Shown here piece after piece: positions 46,889 to 57,586 of a stretch of DNA of 64,000 bases. Under the pieces are notes generated by a model. That model was not told the origin of the DNA. It made no database searches and saw nothing but the letters and a program-made list of their open reading frames with translations. Numbering within the stretch: the first letter of the stretch is position 1; each line of letters begins with the position of its first letter. The stretch comes from Knoxdaviesia capensis (Eukaryota; Ascomycota; Sordariomycetes; Microascales; Gondwanamycetaceae), in contig LNGK01000004.1 in NCBI GenBank assembly GCA_001510575.1, positions 3,098,667 through 3,162,666 on the forward strand, in the 5' to 3' direction. Position numbers and translations under genes: made by a program.

Positions 46889-49800
46889 TGTGAAGTTGGT
46901 GGAGATACAATGAGGCTGGAAATAGAAGAAAAGAAGGGTCTGAAGTGTAGGATGAGAGAATGGAAATTGGATGGAGAGTACAGAGAAAAAGAAGAGAAGA
47001 GGAGGAAGAATGGAGACTCAAACCACAATTGAAGTGGGATCGGCAGAGGCTTTATATATGTTGATCTGGCAGCAGAAGTGCAGAGCAGCTGCCGTTTTCC
47101 CCTCCTCCGCAACTAGGATGTTGTAGTATAAAGCGAGCCGACGTTGGAGATGCAACGAGCTGTGCTCCACCTCTGACGTCTCTAGGACCCGGCCATGAAT
47201 GCAACGTGGGCCGTGTTTTGGCCGAGATTTAGGTGGTTCTGACCAAGCAGCAGTTTCTAGTTCGGCTCCGAAAGCATCGCGCAATTGCCCTGTGAAAATA
47301 GGTGAGGGTTTGCTCGAGCTTTAGGCGTCTGGCGGAACACCAACACACGGGGAAACAGAAGCCGTACGCACACCCCACCTTGAAGCAGCTAGCAATAAGT
47401 AACAGCAGCTGGTGTGCTGTGCATAGGGTGGCGCATGTCCATCTGGAAAGCAGAGCTCTGCTATCCAGGTTCTTGTGGTGGCTGGCTTTGGATGTTCGGA
47501 GGGTAGTTTGAACTTACTGGATGTGTAATCGTGTGATCTTGAAGTTGTCGCTATGCAGTTAGCAGCGCGCTTTTAACCCAAGATGCTGGGCTGTTTGCTG
47601 CAAAATATTCCAACGGTCCCTTTGTGTTTTGGATTGGCCAGATAGCCCTCCATAACCACCGGTGTTCCACCCATGGAACACGTTTCGATTCGGTATTTGG
47701 CTGCTGAATTCCGGCGGGAGGAGGGGTCGTGTACCACTGTATGCAGGGCCCATCGCTTTAACTTGCACTTGAATCAAGCGAAAGAGTCGGACGTCTCTGT
47801 TTGCCCATTTCCGTCCCCACACATTTTCCCCCACGGGGTGAATCTTGTTGTTGGCGCGCGAACTGACGCTGCACATTGTCTCGCGCTTCGTCATGAAGCG
47901 ACTCGCTGTGGTTGCGAGGATCATCGAAATGAGTAGTCTGGAAATAGATCGCTCGGCAGAACGACCCTCCCTACCTCTGTACTGGTGAAAAAGGACATGA
48001 AGTTAGCACCGCACTATTCACATAGAGACTTCAGTATTTTCCGGGTCCCCTGGACTTCTGGGTTCTCCCCGGACATTATTGAGCACGAAAGCGCGTAACA
48101 CCGACATTTTTGGGCCAACGAGCCGGAATCGCCACAAAATCGGATGAATCTCCCTGCGAACAACCAGTCCATCATGTTTTGATTCTGGGACTTCAATTTC
48201 GGTTTCCTTGGTGCGCTTGTGATCTGGGAGGTTCTGACGTGTCTTGTGTCTTGTGTGTTTGCCGAGCGCTATCTTGAAGATTTCGAGTTGTGTGTCTCCT
48301 CACCTGGATTTACCCGATATGCCTGCCAATGCACCCATCCTGTCGTGGTTTTTTTTTTTTTTTTGGCGCTAAGTCCGTCGCCGGATGACTCTTTCGCAAC
48401 TTACCCGGCCGGACATACCGGCCTTTCGGCACTGCGGCATGGGGCGCGAGAGAAACCGCCCGGAGAGAAGGTTAGCCCGGTGCTTGATTCCAGGGAGATA
48501 CAAGAGGATCGTCCAGCCCACCTTTGGGCCCAGGAGCTTCCTTCAACCTTTATCCAGATATCTGGTGAGAAGACTGAAACTCATGCGCAATTTCGAGATG
48601 TGACTGCAGATTTGTCGACTGAAGCCGGGGCCGATAAGGCACTATCCGCTCCAATGACGATTCAATATTCCCATCGTGGACGACCGTGCTGCAGCTGGGA
48701 TACCATCCTAGATTTTAGATTTGTCAGCGTCTGTCCTGATCGTCTCGATAACGTCTTGTTCGGCATGGGAGCTCTCGCTTATACTCGACACCACTCCCTT
48801 TCGACTGATATAGGAGACATTGTGCGTCCAGAGACTGTGTGGCGTGCGCCAGTGATAATCTCGGCGATAGAGACTGCAATATCCGGGCGACAAGTGTGCT
48901 TGGTTCCGATTTATGATATCGAGAGTGGCCGGCGAGGTTTGATCTGGGCTTCTGATTTCAAACGGGACCTGTTAACTTGATGACATCCCCCGCTCTTCCG
49001 ACCGCGCACTGTTGTCTGCTTACCTGCTTTCCCGCTCCAGCTTACCATCTTCGTTCTTCATCGTTTCTATCGATATATCTTCGGGTAAAGCCCCAGCACC
49101 AGTTCATTGGGCTGTGCGTTGATGAGAAGCCACCGACTCCATGAAGAAAGCTTCCATAAAGCCTGGGAACATGCAACTGACCACGCTCCCTCTCCGTTTG
49201 CACAGATCTCACAGACTTTCCAGACCGACGACTGACGGGTATCCGCATGAGATCGGGGCCAGAAGAATACCAACATGGCCAAACCGACCGGCTCCCTGCA
49301 AGCCAGACAGACATGTATCTCGCCAGTTTCCGAGATGCTCTGGATATCTCCAAAGACACCTCCCCGCACGGCCATGCTGCTCCTGCCGTTGAAATCACCC
49401 ACAAACGAGCAATCTACTCGTTCCTTCCTCGATTCTGTCTTGTTGCAAATCTAGGGCAAAGCCCTTAGGGCTACAAGGTGAAGTGCCTCATTCATGATGT
49501 GGAAGGAGGAAGGAAGTCCTGCGGCTTCCCTTTCTGTCAAGGAGTCAAAGGCGTTTCATGAGTAAAAAACTGGCAAATGCCTCTTTGTGCGCTCATGAAC
49601 ATCTCAGTAGATGCATAATAGGGCTTTCCATTAATCGCATATACTGGATAGGGGAATTTCAGGTAGAACAGTTAAGAGTACTGAGAACGAATCTGTGTGC
49701 CTGGCAAACGGCAAAATCCTTTCTTCTCCCAAGACCACCACCAAAAGTCTAAGTATCGTCGGCTTCACTTCTTTCTTCTGCCGCAATCACCCAGTGTCGT

Positions 49801-50147
49801 GATCGTTCTTCATATTGAATAAATAGAGTCCTTGAATTCCTGTGCCCCCTCCGGAAACTTCTTCCTCTTTTGAAACTTTTCTTCTTGTGAAATCTCAAAA
49901 TCCGCAATCTCACTTCTCTTCATCACCACTTTCGAGTAGTTATCAAGAGAGCATTCTTTCCATCACTGATCAACCATCCAAAGGTAAGTCCACCCTTTGA
50001 TCACTCTTCATTCCAACACATCATGATATCATCCGGGCTCATCATCACATCATCACTTGCCATCGAAGTTCATCGAGATTGGCGCCGTGAGATCCTGAAG
50101 GCTAACTGCAAATCATCTCCGTGCGGCTGATAACGAAATAGGCGACA
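46889..50147. other. Intergenic region without a recognised gene
   Basis: About 3.2 kb. A T15 run lies at about 48,350. An unusually long open frame (48,219-48,980 plus, no ATG at its 5' end) has no motif and is not called. The last 200 bases form the leader of the zinc-knuckle gene. Confidence 0.4.
49984..50141 (+). other. Predicted 5'-UTR intron of the zinc-knuckle gene
   Basis: There is a consensus GTAAGT donor at 49,984, GCTAAC at about 50,101 as a branch candidate and an AATAG acceptor ending at 50,141, six bases before the start codon. Confidence 0.5.
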
Positions 50148-52035
50148 ATGTCTGGGTGGAACGAAGATCTTGCGAGCATTGACGTCCCTCGTGGCGGCAA
50201 TGCCTCGCCTGCTCTGAGCTTTGCTACGGCCCACGATGGCCCTGATTCCAATGCCAACGGTAACGGCAACGGCAAAGGCCATGGCGCTTCCGCTTTTGAT
50301 AACGATGATGGGTGAGTTACTATCAGCAACCAATTTACCACTCTGGCTGATAAAAAACGCAATTGATCTCGCAAAAGACAACATCGTGGCTGACTCACTG
50401 TGAACAATACCAATAAACAGCCTTGGCCCGATTGGAGGCGACGATTTTGGCGGTAACGCTGGATCCGGCGGCTTCACTGGAACCTGCAACTTCTGCAACG
50501 AGGAGGGACATATGAAGAAGGATTGCCCCCAGAAGCCTCCCCTTGTGTGCAAGAACTGCGGCCAGGAGGGTAAGCTAGCATCACCATATTCGCTCCCATA
50601 CAGTCATAGCAGCCCGTGATTCCGTTGCTGACTGACCTGTTCTAACTCCAGGCCACGTTCGTGCTGTTTGCACTGCCCCCCGCATGATCGATCGCTCGGA
50701 TCTCCCCGAGATGGAGACCGAGGCCGCTTGGGAAAAGCTTGTTGAGGCTATCAAGAGCCGGGACATTGACGATATCAAGGAGGCGATCCAGATCTATTCC
50801 AAGCAGCAGCCCGGCGCCACCTATGTCGACCTGCAGGACTCGTTCCACACTCAGAAGCTGGACATGTTCTTCATTGCCTTGAAGAAGCCGCTCCTTCCTG
50901 TGTACACCAACATGGATCTCCAGGGCAACCTGGACAAGACGTACAGCATTTCGATCCGCTTCTCGGATAAGCCGCTGCGCAAGTTGGAGGCCGAAGACTT
51001 CCCCAAGAGCTATGAAGAGATCCTCGAGCGTCTTGCGGATGCTGGTATGGTTGTCGAGCGTGGTGTGCCTTTCTGCAACCACTGCCGTGCCACCGGTCAT
51101 ATCCGCAAGAACTGCCCCGAGATGACCCAGGAGCGCCCTGAGCGCCAGGAGAACATGTGCTACAACTGCCAGGCTCCTGGCCACCGCATGCGTGATTGTG
51201 AGTTTTCCATCCATCAAGCTGTTTTGGTTGAATTTCCATTGTCTGGGGACTGACTAACCTCTCTCTTTGTCTGCTTTAGGCCCTGAGCCTCGCATCGACC
51301 GCTTTGCTTGCAAGAATTGCGGGTGAGTACGAAAAAAAAAAGAAAAAAAAAACAAAGGAGAAAGAAACTTTGGGGACACTCCACGAGGCCAAGGATTTCC
51401 TTTATACCCCTTTCTGGTCGGGGAGTGATTGTGATGTTGTTTTGGTCTTAACGTACCAACACAGCATCACACAATATCACAGCCCCTAATCAACATCAAC
51501 ATTGCCCCTACTGCCATTGTTCTGGACATCTGCTAACTTGATATGTAAACAGTCAATCTGGCCACATGGTTGCCGAGTGCACCGAGCCTCGTTCGATGGC
51601 CAATGTTGAGTGCCGCAAGTGTGGCGAGAGTAAGTGATCCCCAAACGGCCTTGACTGATACATACCTCTCCTGGATCAAAATGGCACTACAGACACTAAC
51701 CACACACCAACTCATGAACAGAGGGCCACATCGGCAAGGACTGCCCCAGCGGTGGTGGCGGTGGCGGCGCCTGCTTCAATTGCGGCGAGGAAGGCCACAT
51801 GTCTCGTGATTGCACCGAGCCCAAGAAACCCCGCGCCGGCGGTGGCGGAGGTAACTGCTACAAGTGCGGTGAGCCCGGCCACATCAGCCGTGACTGCCCC
51901 GGCCCCTCCGGTGGCAACGGCGATGGCGGCCGCAACACTCCTCCGGGATTCCCTGCTGTCCCTGGCTTCGGTGACTACATCCGTCCTGAGGATTGTGTTC
52001 AGGGCTACGGCCCCATCGAGGATTCCGGCTGGTAA
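50148..52035 (+). CDS. Protein with eight CCHC zinc knuckles (CNBP/Gis2-type repeats)
   Basis: This is a predicted single-stranded nucleic-acid binding protein, probably RNA-binding. Six exons: 50,148-50,311, 50,421-50,569, 50,652-51,197, 51,280-51,322, 51,553-51,629 and 51,722-52,035. All introns are GT-AG, and splicing rebuilds each knuckle that an intron interrupts. The product is 430 residues. Knuckles in order are CNFCNEEGHMKKDC, CKNCGQEGHVRAVC, CNHCRATGHIRKNC, CYNCQAPGHRMRDC, CKNCGQSGHMVAEC, CRKCGEKGHIGKDC, CFNCGEEGHMSRDC and CYKCGEPGHISRDC. Between knuckles 2 and 3 lies a helical segment of about 145 residues (MIDRSDLPEMETEAAWEKLV to about ..ILERLADAGMVVERG) without zinc ligands. Glycine-rich linkers surround the last two knuckles. 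Small CNBP/Gis2 proteins lack the helical insert, so this is a distinct filamentous-fungal member. The start has a plausible context and follows a predicted leader intron. Confidence 0.92.
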
Positions 52036-52998
52036 ATTCTCCTCCCCGGAGTCTTTTCGCCGGGCTTTCACGGCCGGAGGTTGAACTCCGTTCCTTTTCC
52101 TCGGGCTCTTGCAGCCCCCTTTTCCGATCCGCTTTTGCTGCTTTCGTTTTGATTTCTGTTCTCGTTCTTTTCCGTCTTCCTGGGTTCCTTTTGTCACTCC
52201 TGTCTCGCTTCTTTTTTAACGGTCGGTACAACTGTGGCTACGTACGACGCGTTCCAACCCCCCCAAGCGACGATGTTTTGAGAGACGGATCCTGATTGAA
52301 ACTTGCCCGGGGAACGGCGTTCCGGATGACTCGGCCGGATTAGTTTAGATTGATGATACGGGATTTCTGCGTTTTCTTTTCTTTAATTGATTTTTTCTTT
52401 TACTGAACTCTGGTTCCTCCCTTTTGTATCCGTGATGTGTTTGTTGTTCCGTGATCTTGTAGCCAGCATCCTGTTTCGTATGAACACGAGAGAGTTTGAT
52501 TTGCACCTACCACAAAACCGATCTTTCGACATTCGACTCACCGAAGCATGTCATGACATCGTTGAACAAGAATAGTGAGTTGAAGAACCTCTTGAATTAC
52601 TTCATTCATGTACTGGCTAAGCTAAACCGCAGTGCATCAAATGCCACCCAAAAATCAGAACATAAGAAATCCCGCGAGAACAGTGAAAAACAGAAGAAGC
52701 TGGAAAAAAAAGAAGTACAATTTGCAAATATGCAAAAAACCCACGATGTGCAGGAAATTCGAGGAAAAGGAAGAAGTTAATGCAATGTCGAGCTTGCAAA
52801 GAAACAAGAAAAGGAGAAAGCCCGAAGAAAATTGGAGTATGTATGTATCAAGAAAAGAACAAAAAAAAGACGTCATAAAATAAAACCATGAAGATGCATG
52901 TAATCTTCATTCCCTGACCAAAGAAACAGAAACGCAAAAAAGAACAAAAGGAAGAGTGAAAAAAACAAAAGAAACATTTTAAACCCCCCCCCGGACAG
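52036..52998. other. Convergent 3' region between the zinc-knuckle and histone-fold genes
   Basis: About 960 bases carrying the two 3' ends. It becomes A-rich from about 52,620. No gene was recognised. Confidence 0.4.
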
Positions 52999-55900
52999 CT
53001 ACCGCTTCTTCCGGCCATACCGATCCTCGTTGACGGCGCCGTACGACGCCCCGCTCATAGAAGCGCCCATGGACGCCGGCTCGGAGTTCCGCAGGAAGGC
53101 TGCGAGATCGGCCGTGCTGCTGCCGCGGGCGGACGAGACCGGCTCGCGCGGCTCGAACTTGCGCATGGGCACGCGGCGGCCCGCCGGCGCCGACGAGGGC
53201 GGGCCGCCGGACGCCATGCCGATGGAGCTGGTCGCGGCGGCGGCGGCCTTGCTGGGGTCGATCGGGCCGTACTTGTCGTAGCCGGGCGGCATGTTGACCT
53301 GGATGGGGATGTAGCCGCGGCCGGTGGACGCCATGCTGCTGACGGTGCGGGCGGTCGGCGGCGGGATGGCCGGGACGGGCGGCGCGGCATGGCTGTTCCT
53401 GGAGTTGCTGTTGCTGCTGCTGCTGCTGTTGCTGCCACGCACGAAGCGGTTCATCAGGCTGGGCATGCTGGACTTCTTCTTGGGCCGCGGCGCGACCTCG
53501 GGGCCCGGCCCGGGCACGATGCGCGTCGGCGTCTCGGGCGGCGGCTGGTAGTTCATCAGGAACTCGGCCAGGCTCTCCTCCTTGTGTGCGGGCTTGCGGC
53601 CACCCGCAGCACCGGCCCCGGCCCCGGCCCCGCCAGGCCGGCGGGGGAACAGGTCCTCCTCGAGGTCCTCGTCGTCGCTCACGTCGATCGCATACGGATC
53701 GCGCGGTTTGCGCGACTTGCGCCGGGGCATCATGTCGTCGTTGTCGAAGGCGTTCAGGTTGCTCTGCGCCGACGGCTTGTTGCGCAGCAGCGCGGTCTGC
53801 GAGTTGGCCGACGACTGGATCGAGTGCAGCGAGCGCGTGCCGGCCGACAGCGTCGACGGCTGGCTGGAGCGCGCGGCGGCGGCGGCGGCCACGTTCGGGA
53901 TCTGCGCGTCGACCGCGCGGCCGCCGACCGCGCCCTGCAGCTGGTCGGAGTCCATGGTGGTGCGGAACGGCGCGACGGTGCGCGGGATGCGCGGGCTGCT
54001 GGTGCCGGCGGTGGCCGGCGGGCCGCGGCGGATGAAGTCGATCAGGTCCGAGTTGTCCTCGCGCGTGTCGACCGCCGCGTCGCGCGCCTGGAGGCGGAGC
54101 CGCGTGCTGGACGCCGACGACATGCGGCCGGTCTCCATGCTGCTGCTGCGCAGGGCGGCGGGCGTGGCGCGCGGGGCCGGGGCCGCCGCCGAGTCGGAGC
54201 CGTGCGGCCCCGTCGAGCGGATGAAATCGGCAAAGTCCTGCGTCGAGTCCTGGCGCACGCGCGCATCGCGGGCCGCCACGGCGGTGGCGGTGCTGCGGAT
54301 GCTCATGGCCGGCGTCGTCGGAGCCCGCGACATCGCGCCGGCGAGCTTGGGCGGGTGGGCCGACAGGCCGTTTGTTGCTGCCGGGTTCGGCGGGCTGCCC
54401 TGGTGGAAATAGAAGCTGGTGCCGGGCGCCAGCTTCACTTCGGTTGCGCTAGAGGATGAGCGGGAGCGCGTAGTAGATCTCGCATCCTCGCTGCGGCGGG
54501 TTCTGCTGTTCTTGGGGCTGGACTCGTGGATGGAGCTGACGGACTATTTTCAGAGGAAGAAGAAGAAGAGAAGAGAGTTTAGGTTAGTGGGGGGCGACGG
54601 ACGGGTATTTAGAGGGTAGGTGAGATGTATTCAAGGAATAAATCAAATAAAAAATCGAAAAAGAATCAAGAGGCTCTTCACTAACCTCAATATCGCGCAT
54701 ATTCTCGGGCGTTAGCGTGTACTGGATCGTCTCGTCGCTCTGGATAAGCTGCTCAAAGTTCTTGACCACATCCTCGGCACGCACCGACCCACTTTCTTCG
54801 GAGGTCCGAACGGGCTTGAGCCGCGTGGTGCTCCCGGAATTGGACGAGCTTGACGTGTGGATGGGGCGTGACGATGAGGATGCGTCGTCGGCGGCCGGCG
54901 GCGGCGGCGGCGGCGGCGAGCGGTCGGCCGACACGGAGACCGACACCACGCTGTCCCGGGCGGACGAAGAACCGGTGGCGGCTGCTGCTGATGCTGCTGC
55001 TTCGGCCGGCCTGGGGCGGTTCTGGCTGCGGGCCGGTGTGATGGGCGGCGCTGTGCGGCCGTGTTGGGACTGGCGCAGTTGGTGTTCCTGCTGTTGGTAG
55101 AGCTGCTGCTGGAGCTGCTGCTGCTGCTGTTGGTATTGCATCTGTTGCTGTTGGAGCTGCACCTGCTGCTGCTTCTGAATCATGGCTGCGCTGGCGGCTT
55201 GCTGGCGGGTCTCCGGCACCGTGGTGCTCGACACACTCGGAGTCCGGATGATCGTAACTTTAGTCGCGGAGGCCGCGGCAGCCACAGCCGGCTTCTGGTC
55301 CCAGCGGGGCGATCGAGGCGACGGCGGCGCACGGGCCGACGAGCCAAAGATCGCCTGGGCCGGCTTCATCTGCGGCTGGAACTCCATTGGCGGCGTGGTG
55401 GCGGTAGCGGGCTTGTGCGACTCCACCGCCGGACCAGTAGCGCCGGCCTCGGACTCCGCCGGCCCCACGCTCCTTGGAATGCTGCCGGCGCCGGCAGCCT
55501 TGCCACTCGACCGCTGCGAATTGCGGTCTACGGTGGCGCGCAGCACGGGGCTAGCGGTGGCCGTGTTGCGCACCACCGCCGTGACCGCCTCCTCCTCGGG
55601 GATCGCCGGCGACGCCGTCACGCTGTTGGTGCGCGAGATGCTGACCGGCCGCACGCGGTCCACGGCGTCGACCGACGAGTTGCGCGAGCTGATCGGGCTG
55701 CGCGGCGACGACACGTCGATGATGCGCGCCGAGTGCACGCTGGAGGCGCGGTGGCTGCGGGTGGAGAAGCCGGCGCCGTGGTCGGAGAGCGCCGGCGAGC
55801 TGCGGCCGCCGATGGAGATGCGCGACGACGTCATGATCTGCGGCTCTTCGTCGTCGTCGACGACCGCGTGGATGGGCCGGCTGGTGCTTGCTAGGTTCGT

Positions 55901-57586
55901 AACAATCATCGACGGGCGGTGGGCCTTCTTCTTGCTTTCCGTCTCGGCCGGAGTCTCGGTGGCCACGGCCGTGGCAACTGCGGCTACGGCAACGGCGGCC
56001 ACCCCGGCGACGACAGCCGGAACCACCCCGGCATCGGAAGTAGCAGCAGTAGTAGTAGTGATGGTAGCAGACTTTTCTCCGGGTTCAGAAGTCTCCACGG
56101 CCGACGGAACAGACTGAGACTCTTCCGAGATGTTCTGCTTGACAGAAACCTCGGCCTTTGCCTCCTTATCCTTCACCACAGCTTCCTCCTCACTGGCCTG
56201 AGTCTGCTCCGCCCCAGGAACCTCGACTTCCTCAGACTCGACCGCATACGGCCGCGATTTCCGCGCCGCATACGGCCGCGATTTCCGCGCCGGGAGAGAC
56301 CGGCTGCGCTTCGGCACCGCGCCCAGCTCAAAAGGAGTCCAGGGGAACTCGACGTCAACACGGGGGTGGCTGAGGAGATAGATAGTCTTGGGCCGAGCTG
56401 GCACGTCCTCGTCGTCGTCGTCACCATCATCGCCGTCGTTCTCGTCGTCGCTGTAGGAGACAAGGCCCGGCACTTCGATTTCGGCAACGTCGTTCTCGCC
56501 CATGGGGAGCGGAACCTCGGCGGGGTCAACAGCCGGGACGGCCGCCTCTTCGGCGGCTGCCTTTTCGGCTTCCTTGTCCGTGGCCTGCTTCAGATCCGCC
56601 TTGTCGATGGCGTTGAGCAGACTGCTGTGGCGGAGGTGGCGGCTCGCCGACGACTCGCGCGAGTACGGCCGCGCGCCGTCAAACCCGGGCACGCGGAGGC
56701 GCTTCTTCCACGCGCGCCACAGCCGGCCCAGCGTGCGGTCGAGCGCCACACGCTCCATGTCGAGCTCTTCAACCACAATGCGATCGACCATGTCCGCCGG
56801 CCCGCGCACGCCATCGCGCAGCTCCTTCTCGAACTTGGTGCGGATGCGGTGCGACGCGGCCTGGCCGGCAATCACCAGCGCCTGCTCGCCCATGAACTCG
56901 AGGATCGACGTCAGGAAGATGGCGACCGCCGGCGAGATCGTGTGGCTCGGGCCGTCGTCCGACGCCGGCTCGAGGTCCTCCTGCTCCATGAAGAAGTCCT
57001 CGTCCTCCTCCTCCATGTCGCCCAGCGACGAGTACACCATGCAGCGCAGCCGCGCGCGCTTCCAGATGAGCTCGAGGTCCCAGTCGGCGGTGGGCGTCGA
57101 CTCGGCCGAGGCGTCGAGCTCGTCTTCGTCCGCGCCGCCGAGGTACTCGCGCAGCTCTTCGTCGGCCTGGCCGATGGCGTCCTTGGCCAGCTTGGGCTTC
57201 AGGACTTCGACGACGGCGGGCCGCAGCGCCGACAGCGACGTCGAGCGCGCCACGAACAGGAAGTTGAACAGCAGCTGGTCGAGGAAGTTGTTGACGAGGA
57301 GCAGGGCGGCGTTCGACAGGACCGCGGTTTCCGACGACGGCTCGATGCCCTGCTGGTCGTACCACGTGTCGGCGTGCGTGTCGTGGTCGTGGGTGACGAT
57401 CTGCGAGGCGGCCGAGCTCGCAATGAAGCCGGCTTCGGGGGAGACGGAGAGCGGGGGCGACATCAGGCCCATGCCGTACACCGACGGCCGGTCGCTCGAT
57501 ATGCTCTGTGTTCGCGATCGGATGTGGCGCACTGGGGACGAGATGCCCGACGATGGCCGAGACATTATGGGCTCGTTCGAAGCCAT
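52999..57586 (-). CDS. Large protein with predicted H2B-like and H2A-like histone folds and a disordered tail
   Basis: Exons on the minus strand are 54,686-57,586 and 52,999-54,543. The 142-nt intron has GTTAGT, a CACTAACC branch and ATAG in phase 0. The product is 1,481 residues. The start is the ATG at 57,584-57,586 (MASNEPIMSRPSSG); upstream the frame has only non-ATG starts. Residues 89-150 resemble the H2B helices: SNAALLLVNNFLDQLLFNFL, then a helix ending LKPKLAKDAIGQADEELREY, like the H2B C-terminal helix. Residues 169-292 resemble H2A: WKRARLRCMVYSSLG, an acidic insert, SPAVAIFLTSILEFMGEQAL..AGQAA, a basic insert, and DRIVVEELDMERVALDRTLG. The remaining 1,180 residues are Ser/Pro/Ala-rich and disordered, with acidic runs, a Gln-rich run at about 835-875, and four DLxxFIR-like motifs. 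Function is unknown; a chromatin or DNA-bound role is inferred from the folds only. Confidence 0.85.
56243..56290 (-). repeat. Exact 24-bp tandem duplication inside the histone-fold gene
   Basis: Two identical 24-base units (56,243-56,266 and 56,267-56,290) encode the octapeptide ARKSRPYA twice in a row, a basic patch within the disordered region. Identity at the DNA level suggests a recent duplication. Confidence 0.9.

Noticed and set aside
48219..48980. 253-codon open frame on the plus strand in an intergenic region
   Set aside because: It begins with a non-ATG codon, contains a phenylalanine run from a T15 tract, has no recognisable motif and no consistent codon preference.
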